Of a stretch of DNA of 36,539 nucleotides, positions 24,493-33,336 are shown in pieces (position 1 is the stretch's first letter; each line of letters begins with the position of its first letter). The DNA comes from Gammaproteobacteria bacterium (GTDB lineage: Bacteria; Pseudomonadota; Gammaproteobacteria; Francisellales; CACEW01). The stretch is from NCBI GenBank assembly GCA_029256015.1, contig JAQSYQ010000016.1:1-36539 (forward strand). The letters are read 5' to 3'. Under the pieces are notes generated by a model. The model was not told the DNA's origin and searched no databases. It saw only the letters and a program-made list of their open reading frames with translations. The position numbers and the translations under genes are program-made.

Positions 24493-24909
24493 TTATGCTC
24501 CTCTACCCAACGTGTCATCGAGCCATTCTTTAAAACTACAGCCTAACTGGCGCTTTTTAAGCTGAAACAGCCAGAAGTGATAACGAAAGGCGAATGACAA
24601 ACATAAGAGGATAAAACCCACGCTTAAAAGAGCAACGATATGGTTATGTCTTGCCAAATTATAGAAGCAGTACAGCAGAGCTAAAAAAGCAGCACTAAGA
24701 TAAACGGTGACTAGCTTTTTAAAGGTTGAACTTGTTTGCTTAATTTGTGTTTCATCTAAAGCAAGGGGTTGCTTGTGAGAAGCAGTACTATGAAGCTCAC
24801 TGCTAATAACTTCAGTGCTAAAGTTTTTTACAAATTTGTAGTTATCGGTAATTTCTTTGGTGCCAAACATCCTTTTGACCCCACCGATGGTTTTTTGAAT
24901 AATTCCCAT
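24493..24909 (-). CDS. icmV: IcmV-like inner-membrane protein
   Basis: 138 aa (L. pneumophila about 151). Its N-terminus IIQKTIGGVKRMFGTKEITD is soluble and followed by FSTEVI. Two helices lie at about 70-88 and 94-112 (YLSAAFLALLYCFYNLA, HIVALLSVGFILLCLSFAF), then RYHFWLFQLKKRQLGCSFKE, a typical IcmV end. It is encoded directly before dotA. In Legionella icmV and dotA are divergent neighbours, and IcmV works with DotA in the inner membrane. Assignment by motif, topology and position. Confidence 0.8.
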   Translation of the reverse strand: MGIIQKTIGGVKRMFGTKEITDNYKFVKNFSTEVISSELHSTASHKQPLALDETQIKQTSSTFKKLVTVYLSAAFLALLYCFYNLARHNHIVALLSVGFILLCLSFAFRYHFWLFQLKKRQLGCSFKEWLDDTLGRGA

Positions 24910-24963
24910 CTTCCATTCCTTAATTAATTGTTTATTCTTTTTTCACATGCTTATCAGTATAGA

Positions 24964-25290
24964 CTACGCCAAAACAATCTCGTTGCCCCCAGAAGTGACA
25001 ACCAACTCTTCTAATACATCATATAAAAGCATTAATAATTCAAAAGAACTTTGATTGGGTGAAACCACAACTTTTTCACCGCTCAATGCATTTGGAGCAT
25101 CCACAGTTGAAGTTTGCAGTGACTCGCCGAATAAAAAATCGCTGAGTAAATTAGCGCGATGGACAAAAATATATAAAGCGCCATCATAGGCAAAAACTTT
25201 TTCCAAGGGCAGTGGTGCGCCTCTATACATAAAGGTTTTATTATGCCTTGCAGCTAGTTCTGTCAAAATACCAGGAATATCAAGTGCCAT
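24964..25290 (-). CDS. icmS: IcmS-like type IV adaptor
   Basis: A small soluble acidic protein (108 aa; IcmS about 114). The segment KTFMYRGAPLPLEKVFAYDG, followed by ANLLSDFLFGESL, parallels IcmS (short beta hairpin, then a helix and a G-rich turn). The C-terminal helix SFELLMLLYDVLEELV matches its final part. IcmS pairs with IcmW on the coupling protein DotL to recruit effectors. IcmW is not visible in this window. The gene is nine bases after icmL. Identity is moderately sure; a different small chaperone is the alternative. Confidence 0.72.
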   Translation of the reverse strand: MALDIPGILTELAARHNKTFMYRGAPLPLEKVFAYDGALYIFVHRANLLSDFLFGESLQTSTVDAPNALSGEKVVVSPNQSSFELLMLLYDVLEELVVTSGGNEIVLA

Positions 25291-25298
25291 TCTAGTCC

Positions 25299-25922
25299 TT
25301 AAGTTCCTTGGTTTTGCTGAACAATTTGAGAAATACCAAGCAGCTGCTGAGAGGCAATGTTATTCACTCTTTGAACTATAAGGCGAACAATCACATTTTG
25401 AGTAGATTCTTGGCCGCCTTCTTGAGTAGATATAAGCAAAGGAACTTGAACTTGCCAGCTGTAGACCCCGTTAATCAAACCTTTTTGCACTACAATAGGC
25501 ACATTGGTTAAGGTTGCGCTGACGACAAGGCGTTGGTTAACGATATTGCCCAAAAAGCCTGCGGAAGCTTGCATGAACTGTTGCCAGCCAAACTCAGTAA
25601 AGAGGCCTTGCATATCTTGAAGCTGTGAACGATAGTGCACGAAGTCCAAAGCATAGATTTGAGGTAAGTTATTGCTAACCCAGCTAGTCACTGCGGTATC
25701 AGACATATTAGGCTGAACTAAGGGAATGACAGGAATCAAGCGCCCATCAGATGTGGTAGCAAAATAATAGGACTTAGGGGTTTGATGACTAGTAAAAATC
25801 AAAGTACAGGCCAAAATCAGGTTTAAGAATAAACTAATTAAGAGTACCCATATCATATGGCGAAAGTTATTTTTGTAAAAATCACTTCGCAATTTCACCA
25901 GCTCTAAAGAATTATTTGCCAT
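25299..25922 (-). CDS. icmL: IcmL/DotI inner-membrane protein
   Basis: 207 aa (Legionella about 212). It shows the family start LVKLRSDFYKNNFRHMIWVL, one helix at about 22-44, then a periplasmic VirB8-like domain with YFATTSDGRLIPVIPL, DFVHYRSQLQDMQ and FGWQQFMQAS, and a terminal VQRVNN. DotI/TraM-type proteins form part of the inner-membrane complex and resemble VirB8. It follows the unknown 299-aa gene by 16 bases. Clear assignment. Confidence 0.92.
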   Translation of the reverse strand: MANNSLELVKLRSDFYKNNFRHMIWVLLISLFLNLILACTLIFTSHQTPKSYYFATTSDGRLIPVIPLVQPNMSDTAVTSWVSNNLPQIYALDFVHYRSQLQDMQGLFTEFGWQQFMQASAGFLGNIVNQRLVVSATLTNVPIVVQKGLINGVYSWQVQVPLLISTQEGGQESTQNVIVRLIVQRVNNIASQQLLGISQIVQQNQGT

Positions 25923-25938
25923 ATTTTATCTCACTAAT

Positions 25939-26838
25939 TTATAGGGAACCATTAGGGTTAGAAGCAACTGTAGCATCTGAATCGACCGACCCTGATGGGG
26001 AAGCAGGACGAAGGGTAGCAGCTGGAGCAGTTGGGGCAGCTTGAGCAGCAAGGCCCACATTGCTGTTTGGGGCTTGAGGAGTAGAGGTTAAGCCCGCTGT
26101 ACTATCAGTATCAGGCTTTTGTGCTGATAAGCCTGCTTTTGATGGTTCATTAGAGGGTGGCAAATTAACCTCAGCATTAATTCCTTTTTCATTAAGCATC
26201 TGTTTTCTAAGCTCAAAAAAGTTTTTCCAGTCTTCAGTACTCAATTTTGTGCCGTCATTTTTCCTAAGGATAGTTTGGACATTACCACTGAACCAGGAGC
26301 TATCGTGTGTGCAGCTGAGACCTAAAGCCTTAGCAGCTTCAGATTCAACTTGATTGGTCGCTATTACAACTGAGCCAAATGGGTTGGAGAAAGATATAAG
26401 GCTATCCATACAGCGAGGGCCTCTATAAGCCTCTTGAATAATATGGTTTTTACCGTTTTCATCCTCGATAAAGAATAGGCGCATTGTATGGGCTAATGAT
26501 GGCTCATTTGGGTTATAGGAAGGTGATGGCCTTCTTGCTTTTGACATTTCAGAAGCAAGGTTTGCAGTTGTTTGGCACTGCGCCATGAGAGCATTTAAAA
26601 TAGCAGGATCTACAGTTTGACCGGCTTTTAACTGTTTCATATATTCTTCAAGCTGATCGATAGAAGCGACCACACTGTGGGTATCATTGGGATGTTGAGC
26701 CCTTTGAGCATCAAATATCGGACCCAAACCAGCATTGATAGCTGCTAACATCAATTCAATTTGGCTGATTTTTTTGCGGGTTTCTTCCGTTATGGGAGCT
26801 GGCCCGCTGCTTGCGCCTTGGTTTTGCTGGTTTGCCAT
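25939..26838 (-). CDS. Unknown 299-aa soluble protein inside the Dot/Icm block
   Basis: I do not recognise it. Residues about 20-110 are helical (RKKISQIELMLAAINAGLG, IDQLEEYMKQLKAG). Residues about 118-225 look like a compact alpha/beta domain (HTMRLFFIEDENGKNHIIQE, RGPRCMDSLISFSNPFGSVV, LSTEDWKNFFELRKQML). The last 65 residues are disordered, rich in Ala, Pro and Ser. There is no signal peptide or helix for the membrane. It sits between an unknown 130-aa gene and icmL with 16-30 base gaps. The disordered polar tail would suit a Dot/Icm substrate; a lineage-specific cytosolic adaptor is the alternative. Confidence 0.75.
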   Translation of the reverse strand: MANQQNQGASSGPAPITEETRKKISQIELMLAAINAGLGPIFDAQRAQHPNDTHSVVASIDQLEEYMKQLKAGQTVDPAILNALMAQCQTTANLASEMSKARRPSPSYNPNEPSLAHTMRLFFIEDENGKNHIIQEAYRGPRCMDSLISFSNPFGSVVIATNQVESEAAKALGLSCTHDSSWFSGNVQTILRKNDGTKLSTEDWKNFFELRKQMLNEKGINAEVNLPPSNEPSKAGLSAQKPDTDSTAGLTSTPQAPNSNVGLAAQAAPTAPAATLRPASPSGSVDSDATVASNPNGSL

Positions 26839-26867
26839 TTCAGGGTCCTTAATTTACTCAGTCTGCC

Positions 26868-27260
26868 TTAATGCGGATTGCTTGCCTGCGATGCTGGAAT
26901 GTTTGCTTCATCAAGCATTGCTTGGATCTTTTTATTAAAATCCTCAATAGAAGGCAATCCGTCTTCTCCTAAATCCATATCCAGTGAAGAGACTAGCCCT
27001 TGCTCTACTTCTAAATTCGCTTCAATAACATTCGGTATCTCAGGCGCTCGGTAGCTGTTTCTTTCAATTGGTTCCCCGACATAAGGGTTTTCTTCAAAAA
27101 ATGTCCCCATATCGGGTTTCTTTAAAAAACGAGGGTATATATCAGGCCGGTTTGCAGCACATTTTTTAGCCAAAACCAGCAAAAGCTCTATGACATGCCT
27201 GGGGAGTTTTGCTAAGGCTTCCCTAATCCGCTTAAGCTGTTTTTCTCTATAGTTGCTCAT
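26868..27260 (-). CDS. Unknown 130-aa soluble protein inside the Dot/Icm block
   Basis: I do not recognise it. The N-terminus is a basic helical region (NYREKQLKRIREALAKLPRH, VIELLLVLAKKCAAN). It is followed by a proline- and acid-rich linker and a C-terminal helix (LPSIEDFNKKIQAMLDEANI). There is no signal peptide. The ATG at 27260 has AAGGG five bases upstream; a GTG at 27266 is possible. A TATAAT sequence (27289-27284, minus strand) in the gap after icmX may be an internal promoter. It is not similar to IcmW, DotM or IcmQ as I remember them, though an adaptor of similar size cannot be ruled out. Confidence 0.7.
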   Translation of the reverse strand: MSNYREKQLKRIREALAKLPRHVIELLLVLAKKCAANRPDIYPRFLKKPDMGTFFEENPYVGEPIERNSYRAPEIPNVIEANLEVEQGLVSSLDMDLGEDGLPSIEDFNKKIQAMLDEANIPASQASNPH

Positions 27261-27304
27261 ATACACCCTTTTTTTATATACAAATTATACAAAAAAAATC
27301 TGCT

Positions 27305-28537
27305 CTAATGTTTCATATTCTGTAACATGAACTGTATGCTTTTTAGGCTGGTCTGCTGGCGGCTGCCCTCATTAGAATCAAGGGTTTGGATGGCCCGCTC
27401 AAGCTTAACTTCTTCTATTAATTGTGAGGATTGTAACAATTGGGAAGTTTGCTGTGCCTTAAGGTTTTGATATTGCAGGTAGTTATTTAAAGCCAGCATA
27501 ATGGCAACCGAGCGCAATAACTGGGGTGAGGAAGCGGTCGACAGCTGCTGGAACCAAGTTTGATTAGTCGTTGGATCAGGCGTACTGCTAAAAGGAGCGC
27601 TTACCGCGGCATTTAATACGCTCATTTGGCTGTCAATTTGGTCTGTACTGTCAGCCTGGTTCATTGCCGCTATATTAGAAATAGCATAGGCAGCTGCAGC
27701 CAGGGAGCTAGCGCTGTTTGAATTACTAGCCAGACTGTTTAGCGTGGAAAGGTAAGGAGTCGTTGCAGGCCCCTGTTGATTCAAGATGCTCTGTGAAGAC
27801 TGTGTATAGTTCTGTGCAGTCATTAAGTTTGATGGGTTGTCAAAAGCACTTCTAGGCTGACAGGAAACCCCGCCCTGGCTACTCGTACAGTAAGAATTAT
27901 AAGATGACATAATGCTTTGCTGAATACCGCTTGTGCTGTTACTGCTTGGGACTAATTGTTGCATATTTAGGTAAGCGGTTTGGTTCCATAGAAAATCCAG
28001 GTTATTTGGCAAGAGCATAGCATTTGCCTGAACTTGGTTCTGAATATTCTGGTTCCATTGGGTAATCTGTAATTTGTTGGTCGTTTTTACATCAGAATCC
28101 AAGTTTAGGATGGCCTGTAGTAAGGAACTAGCGGGGCTAGGTGCTGTTCCTCCCGGCCCTAGAGGAGCACTTGGCTGGTTGCCGCCCGGCCCTAAAGGTT
28201 GTAGGCCACCGCCCGGTCCGAAATTCTGCTGGGTCCCTCCTGGCCCTAATGTGCTAGGAGCAGGCGTATTGCTTGAAGGACTCGTATTAATTAGAAAGGG
28301 TTGAGGTGCTGTCGTAGTAGATCTTTGAGAAAAATTGTAGCTTGGGTTTGTTGGCTGTACGCTAGAAGCCGGGACACTTGTCGCATTTTGGCTAGGGCTA
28401 GAGCTGCTGGGAGCTTGAGCATTGCTTGGAGCAGGATTGATATATGGATTATAGGTCGAGGTATCAGCATAGGCTAAACCGCCTAAAAGGCTTGTACTTA
28501 ATGCTGCAGCGACTAAAGTTTTATTGATTATTTTCAT
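27305..28537 (-). CDS. icmX: IcmX-like periplasmic protein
   Basis: MKIINKTLVAAALSTSLLGG with a cut near LAYA is a signal peptide. Residues about 25-135 are low-complexity Ser/Pro/Gly and include five GPGG motifs (about residues 97-130). The remainder matches IcmX in style: LDSDVKTTNKLQITQWNQNI near 147-166, an LWNQTAYLNMQQLVPS segment, a paired-cysteine stretch SYCTSSQGGVSCQPRSAF, and a long helical end with AVSAPFSS and LLRSVAIMLALNNYLQYQNL. 410 aa versus about 466 in L. pneumophila. IcmX is a periplasmic or secreted Dot/Icm component required for pore function. Assignment fairly sure. Confidence 0.82.
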   Translation of the reverse strand: MKIINKTLVAAALSTSLLGGLAYADTSTYNPYINPAPSNAQAPSSSSPSQNATSVPASSVQPTNPSYNFSQRSTTTAPQPFLINTSPSSNTPAPSTLGPGGTQQNFGPGGGLQPLGPGGNQPSAPLGPGGTAPSPASSLLQAILNLDSDVKTTNKLQITQWNQNIQNQVQANAMLLPNNLDFLWNQTAYLNMQQLVPSSNSTSGIQQSIMSSYNSYCTSSQGGVSCQPRSAFDNPSNLMTAQNYTQSSQSILNQQGPATTPYLSTLNSLASNSNSASSLAAAAYAISNIAAMNQADSTDQIDSQMSVLNAAVSAPFSSTPDPTTNQTWFQQLSTASSPQLLRSVAIMLALNNYLQYQNLKAQQTSQLLQSSQLIEEVKLERAIQTLDSNEGSRQQTSLKSIQFMLQNMKH

Positions 28538-28549
28538 GATAGCGCTCGC

Positions 28550-28861
28550 TTAATTCGTTAACAATGAGGGGGTGGCGTTAGCAGCAGGTGTGGTCACGGC
28601 AGGCAAATTATAACTAGCCGGGTTAAGTGAGTTAACATTCACATAGGCTTGCTGAAGCTGTTGGAATTGGAGCTGAAAATTTTGATAAAACTGGTTCTGT
28701 TGAGCAGGAAAACCACCCGATGTTGCTGTGCTGCTTGAGCTTGGACTGCTAGAGTTATTCGCTATTCCAGCTGCTAGCGCAGTACCGTAATCAGCGAAGG
28801 CTGGTATGCTCAGCAGAAGAGCGGCTGATAAAGCTATATAGGGAATTAATTTTTTGACCAT
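28550..28861 (-). CDS. Small exported protein between dotL and icmX (103 aa)
   Basis: MVKKLIPYIALSAALLLSIP with cleavage after AFA. The mature 75 residues are rich in Ser, Asn, Gln and Pro, with a Gln-rich helix (FPAQQNQFYQNFQLQFQQLQ). The start at 28861 has AAGGAG upstream; an alternative at 28885 would place eight extra residues before the signal. It lies 27 bases after dotL and 12 bases before icmX, so it belongs to the operon. Not a Dot/Icm protein I know. It could be a small periplasmic partner of IcmX or a product of an icmX duplication, given the similar composition. Confidence 0.65.
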   Translation of the reverse strand: MVKKLIPYIALSAALLLSIPAFADYGTALAAGIANNSSSPSSSSTATSGGFPAQQNQFYQNFQLQFQQLQQAYVNVNSLNPASYNLPAVTTPAANATPSLLTN

Positions 28862-28888
28862 TATTTTCTCCTTATAACTAAACATTTA

Positions 28889-31195
28889 TTAAATTCCTTG
28901 TTGGATTAATTCGTTAATCATAGTCGTTAAATCTCCTGCTAGTTTGGGATAGCAGTCTTTATAGCTGGTTTGGGTTTCAAGTTTTTCAATGATTTCCAAA
29001 GATTCTTGTTTTGCCAAACTCTCGCTTTTTCCTTCTAAAATATTCAAGCGCTTAACGACTTCATATAGCTTCTCTTTAGTTAAAATACTAGGTTGAAGCG
29101 ACGAAACTTCAACATCAAACAACGGGCTAGCCAATCTTTCCTCTACTGGAATATGCATAAAAATAGAGGGATTATTAGACTGATCACCAAAGTCTATGAT
29201 CTCTTCAGTCTGTTTGCCACCAATGAATGTCAGTATAGTTTCAATTAGCTGTTGGCTATCTTTTTTAACTGCCGGCTGATTCAGTGCTTTAAATAGCTCA
29301 TCCAAGACTTGGGGCTCAGAGGAAAGTTGAAGCATATCAGCATTAATTTTGGCGGTGGCTAAAGCACGTAAAGAAGCAATAGCCTGATCAGCGGGCGGCC
29401 GCACCTTAACCATTTGGTTTAACTTAATCTTTTTAACTTTGGCTGGAGAAGCATAGAAAAACTTGCCCCGCACGATAGTCGATTTGAAGAAGATATGAGC
29501 TTCTCCCTCTCTTTGGTCTTTTAAGTCTAATAAATCAATACGATTACGCTTATCAAAGGTTGCTTCCATAGAGTCTTTGTAGTGGAAAGCAGAAGCCCCT
29601 TCGCCTTGTCTGTTCAAACTTCTTGTGACAGAAACATAAGACTCGCCGGCTGTTTTTTGGAAGAATTCCCAGGTTTCCTGAGGGTCTTCTAACTTCATAC
29701 AGATTTTAATGTTGGTGTTAGCGCAAATGGAGGCCGCTTCTTCTTTGGAGGCTTTCTGAAAAGCAGGCAAGTCTTGTCCGGCAAACACGACCGAGAAGCC
29801 TAAAGAACGGGCCTGGGCCGGCACGACAGCAAAGCCTTTTACCGCATAATACCCGTACTCATCCAATACGCAGAGATAAGGGGTTTTAGAGTTGGTGGGT
29901 TTGGTTTCAATGACATCTTTGTAGTCACCCTCAACCCGGCTGCCTAAACCTTCTGCTAACATTGCTTTTAAAGAAGCAATAATCAATTTACCTAGACCTG
30001 AAAGCTCGTCTGGAGACTTTTCCAAAGCAGGCAATAATACCACCAGAATTCGTCGGTTTAGTACGACATCCCTAAAGTCTACTTCGGCCAAGTTGGTTCT
30101 GACGATATGGCCGTATACATCCGCCAGCGATCCGAAAATACGAGTCAGCTGCATGGTGATATAGCCGTGCTGCTCATAGGCCTTACCACTTTGCTTGCCC
30201 TTTTCGCTTTTTTGATAGCCAGGAAGGGTTGCTAAATAGTTTTCAAGAGAATCTCTGACCTCAAATGGGATAGGTTTATCCATTACGGTAATATTGTTGT
30301 TTTGATCGATCACTTTGCGATCGTATAAAAGCTCTTCAATTACATCCAAAGTAAAATATTTACGAATTACACCGGCTTCAAGCAGTAGATAGCCGTGGTC
30401 TCTTAACCAGACCAAGGGACGCATTAAGGCTTCAATAAAAGCGATAGCACGGCCTTTCCACATATCTCCATCCGAACCACCCTGAGAAGCGCCTCCTCCA
30501 CTGTCCATTAAGCTCACAACAAGGTTTGACAACATGCTGGATGAGCCTGCGGCAAACGGGTTCATGGTATTGGATAAGACATGCTCTTGAGGCCCGATAA
30601 TGTCGTTAGCGCCTGTCATAAAGTTTACAAGCAGTAGATCGTCCTCACGGCCCATGGTGCGGACCATAGAAAAGATTTTGGCAAATAGGGCATTGTCGCC
30701 TTTACCATCGACGTAAATAAAACCGCTACCCTGTATCAAAGCATTGTACGCTATCGAAATAAGGGCTTCTGTTTTACCACTACCTGTTGAACCAAAAATA
30801 AGCACATGGGTACGCATATCGTTGTTGGTAAACCAAAGCTGATCTTGGCTATTCATGTCATTGCCAAAAAAATAAATACCACCAGCTTGATTGGGCTTCT
30901 TTTTCCCAGGAGGAACATCGTGTTTGTCAGGCAGATTAGAATAAATAGGCAATTTAAAAGGTAAAACTTTCATGGTGAAGAAGGAATACCAAAAAACCAC
31001 AATGGCCAGGATGAAGAAAAAGTCTACCCCGATAGGATAGAAAAGCATAAGGACCGCTAAAGATAGCACTATAGCGCTAGAGCCAAAACGACTTAGCAGG
31101 ATGTCTCTAAACTGTTGCCAAATAGGACGTATGTCCCTGACCGCACTAGATCCAGCATGTTCCTGTTCTTTAGTTATGCCACGAAACTTTACCAT
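28889..31195 (-). CDS. dotL: DotL/IcmO type IV coupling protein (ATPase)
   Basis: 768 aa (L. pneumophila about 783). Two N-terminal helices (about 40-58, 60-76) are followed by a VirD4/TraG-type ATPase: Walker A FGSTGSGKT (134-142), Walker B YLCVLDEYGYYA, then VVFAGQDLPAFQKA. The C-terminal 190 residues are the helical extension that in Legionella binds DotN, IcmS, IcmW and LvgA. It recruits effectors to the secretion channel. The start shares a base with the icmT stop (TAATG). DotM, usually a neighbour, is not encoded beside it here. Confidence 0.96.
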   Translation of the reverse strand: MVKFRGITKEQEHAGSSAVRDIRPIWQQFRDILLSRFGSSAIVLSLAVLMLFYPIGVDFFFILAIVVFWYSFFTMKVLPFKLPIYSNLPDKHDVPPGKKKPNQAGGIYFFGNDMNSQDQLWFTNNDMRTHVLIFGSTGSGKTEALISIAYNALIQGSGFIYVDGKGDNALFAKIFSMVRTMGREDDLLLVNFMTGANDIIGPQEHVLSNTMNPFAAGSSSMLSNLVVSLMDSGGGASQGGSDGDMWKGRAIAFIEALMRPLVWLRDHGYLLLEAGVIRKYFTLDVIEELLYDRKVIDQNNNITVMDKPIPFEVRDSLENYLATLPGYQKSEKGKQSGKAYEQHGYITMQLTRIFGSLADVYGHIVRTNLAEVDFRDVVLNRRILVVLLPALEKSPDELSGLGKLIIASLKAMLAEGLGSRVEGDYKDVIETKPTNSKTPYLCVLDEYGYYAVKGFAVVPAQARSLGFSVVFAGQDLPAFQKASKEEAASICANTNIKICMKLEDPQETWEFFQKTAGESYVSVTRSLNRQGEGASAFHYKDSMEATFDKRNRIDLLDLKDQREGEAHIFFKSTIVRGKFFYASPAKVKKIKLNQMVKVRPPADQAIASLRALATAKINADMLQLSSEPQVLDELFKALNQPAVKKDSQQLIETILTFIGGKQTEEIIDFGDQSNNPSIFMHIPVEERLASPLFDVEVSSLQPSILTKEKLYEVVKRLNILEGKSESLAKQESLEIIEKLETQTSYKDCYPKLAGDLTTMINELIQQGI

Positions 31196-31449
31196 TATTT
31201 GCGCTCAACTATTATTTTTTTGGGGCCGGTTAATGAGCCTCTTAGCATTCTGGCGGCTGCCACTAAAGGAATGCTGTAATAATTTAAAATCGCTAAAATA
31301 GTGATGACTACAAGTGCAATCCCCAGGGTAAACCAATGGGGGCGTAGTAAAAACAGTAAAATGCCAAAAGCAGCTCTGGCGTCCATATAAAGGAAAACGG
31401 GAGTCAGTCCAGAATCGCGCCAATGGCTAAAGGTATCTTGCTTAGCCAT
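31195..31449 (-). CDS. icmT: IcmT inner-membrane protein
   Basis: 84 aa (Legionella 86). HWRDSGLTPVFLYMDARAAF is the characteristic start, with two helices at about 27-42 and 43-62 and a basic C-terminus. IcmT is needed for effector export and, in Legionella, for pore-mediated egress from the host. It overlaps the dotB end by eight bases and runs into dotL by one, so the three are tightly coupled. Confidence 0.92.
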   Translation of the reverse strand: MAKQDTFSHWRDSGLTPVFLYMDARAAFGILLFLLRPHWFTLGIALVVITILAILNYYSIPLVAAARMLRGSLTGPKKIIVERK

Positions 31450-32563
31450 GTTGTTTCTCCATCATGTGAAAGCGCTTATAAGCGGCTTCAGTAATTAAAC
31501 CTTGCTCATATTTTTCTTTCACATCGGTTAGAATAGATCGGCCGTAAGTGTCTAGTATTTCTCTTACTTTGCCGACTATTTTTTCAGTCGGAGTTCCCAC
31601 TAAAATATCGCGTACTTCATTGTTGATAACAAGATACTCTCTCACCGCAGTACGCTTGCCGTCCGGAGTGGGGACTAGAGCTTGCCAAATAATGACTTTG
31701 ACCGTTTCCACAAGATCAAACATTCTAGCGTCGCGTTCCTCGTAGGGGAAAATAGTAATCATACGGCGCAGAGTATCGGCTACCCCATTGCTGTGGACTG
31801 TAGTGTAAACAGGGTGGCCGGTTAAAGCGGCGTCAATCACGGCTTCGATGGTCACTTGGTCGCGGGCTTCCCCTACCAAGATTAGGCCTGGTTTGCGGCG
31901 TAATGCATTTCTTACCCCGGCAGCGAAAGTAGGTAAGTTGCGAGGAATCTCTGTTTGACTCACTACAGAAGTCGGCTTTTTAATTTTATCGTAGACGTAT
32001 TCTATGGGAGATTCATAAGTCAGTATTTTTAAGTTGCTGTCTTCTTTGCGGCATAGGTCAGCAATAATAGAAGCGAGCAAGGTACTTTTTCCTGAGCCTG
32101 TGGCCCCACTAATCACCATAATTCCCTGAGGAATGCTTAAATTATTTAAAATTGCAGGCTCAATGTTAAGGTTTTCCAATAAGGGAGGTTCGCTGGAAAT
32201 AGTACGCAGCGTGATCTGCAAGCCTTGATAGCCGTCAAAATAGCAAGGAGTAATATTCACCCTAAATCGATATTCTTCTTTGTTGCTTACCTTAACCCGG
32301 TAATTGGTATCGATATCGGTTCCGCTAAAAATCATAGCGGTCGCATTGGCGCCATAAATATGTTTAATCAGGTCTGAAACTTCTTGTAAAGTGAGTTCTC
32401 TTTGGGTCACTCTAACCTGACGGCCATGCACCTCAACGAACACACATTCGCCACTTTGAATGGTAATGTCAGAGGCACCTTTTTCATAACAAAAAGTCAG
32501 CAGCCTATCCAGTTGAGTAGGAATAAAATAAGAAGGCTCAGCTGGAAACAACATAGGGTTCAT
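31442..32563 (-). CDS. dotB: DotB secretion ATPase (PilT/VirB11-like)
   Basis: 373 aa (Legionella 377). N-terminal PAS-like domain with RLLTFCYEKGASDITIQSGE, then a RecA-type ATPase: Walker A SGATGSGKSTL (152-162), an Asp box around ILTYESPIEYVYD, Walker B GLILVGEARD (226-235), His box TGHPVYTTVHSNG. A cytosolic hexameric ATPase that docks on the DotO base to activate the channel. It overlaps the dotC end by four bases. Confidence 0.97.
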   Translation of the reverse strand: MNPMLFPAEPSYFIPTQLDRLLTFCYEKGASDITIQSGECVFVEVHGRQVRVTQRELTLQEVSDLIKHIYGANATAMIFSGTDIDTNYRVKVSNKEEYRFRVNITPCYFDGYQGLQITLRTISSEPPLLENLNIEPAILNNLSIPQGIMVISGATGSGKSTLLASIIADLCRKEDSNLKILTYESPIEYVYDKIKKPTSVVSQTEIPRNLPTFAAGVRNALRRKPGLILVGEARDQVTIEAVIDAALTGHPVYTTVHSNGVADTLRRMITIFPYEERDARMFDLVETVKVIIWQALVPTPDGKRTAVREYLVINNEVRDILVGTPTEKIVGKVREILDTYGRSILTDVKEKYEQGLITEAAYKRFHMMEKQHG

Positions 32564-33336
32564 GAGGATGAGCTCCCGCTTGTTGTAGATTGAGTATTAT
32601 TAATTCCAGTAGGTTCCCAGAAGTTGCTGTGCAACTGTAATTGAGGCTGAGAAGTAACCTGCCAAGTTTGGTCGTCAATGGTCATATGGTTGCCGCTACC
32701 GGTTACGCCTTGAGCTGACTTATCAACGTAGAATGGGCTAACCATGTTCTGTACTAAAAGCTGCTTGTACAGTAGCATGCCGTTAAAATCTCTGACCAAA
32801 CGGTGTAAGTTAATTTGATAAATACCCACCGCCTGATTCACCCCTTCAGTCCAGCCAGAGGTCACATTGGTTTTCCAAATGGCTTCTTCTTGAGCGTTTT
32901 GTGGCAGTACAACCTTATCAGGTAATTGTGGAGGAGGATAAGACATCCACAAATAAGAGCGCCAAGTAGGAGGAGCCGTTACAAACCTGACAGGAGCTAC
33001 AATATTATAAGTCACTCCGGCAATACGAATGCTGTCACCCTGATCATCGATATTCACAAGGTTATCAGCTCGAACGATAACGGGAGGCAGAAGATTGTTT
33101 TTATACATCACCAAACTAAAATTAAAAATACTATCGAGCTGCTGGGCATTTTGCTCCAGTTGAGCATCGATCGCTTGGGATTCAGCGGCAAGTCCTGCCT
33201 GCATCCCCAAGGCTTGAGCCGCTTGTTGAATAGCTTTAGCTCTAATATCAGTAAAAGACACTTGCTGCTGATAATAGCTCGTTGTTGGAGTGAGGTTCTG
33301 TAAATCACTAAGGCTATAGGGCTGCTGGGTAATCAT
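32560..33336 (-). CDS. dotC: DotC, core-complex protein, here without a lipoprotein signal
   Basis: 258 aa. The body matches DotC: FTDIRAKAIQQAAQALGMQA, LDSIFNFSLVMYKNNLLPPV, APVRFVTAPPTWRSYLWM, VTSGWTEGVNQAVGIYQINL, MLLYKQLLVQNMVSPFYV. In L. pneumophila DotC (about 303 aa) is an outer-membrane lipoprotein that with DotD places DotH. Here the frame opens directly with MITQQPYSLSDL, and an in-frame stop lies seven codons upstream, so no signal peptide or lipobox can be added. The start overlaps the dotD stop by four bases. Either the protein reaches the periplasm another way, the front was lost, or a sequencing error hides it. Confidence 0.88.
   Translation of the reverse strand: MITQQPYSLSDLQNLTPTTSYYQQQVSFTDIRAKAIQQAAQALGMQAGLAAESQAIDAQLEQNAQQLDSIFNFSLVMYKNNLLPPVIVRADNLVNIDDQGDSIRIAGVTYNIVAPVRFVTAPPTWRSYLWMSYPPPQLPDKVVLPQNAQEEAIWKTNVTSGWTEGVNQAVGIYQINLHRLVRDFNGMLLYKQLLVQNMVSPFYVDKSAQGVTGSGNHMTIDDQTWQVTSQPQLQLHSNFWEPTGINNTQSTTSGSSSS

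Noticed and set aside
26868..27260. Identification as IcmW
   Set aside because: Size is close, but the remembered IcmW sequence features do not match and the proline/acid-rich middle is unlike it.
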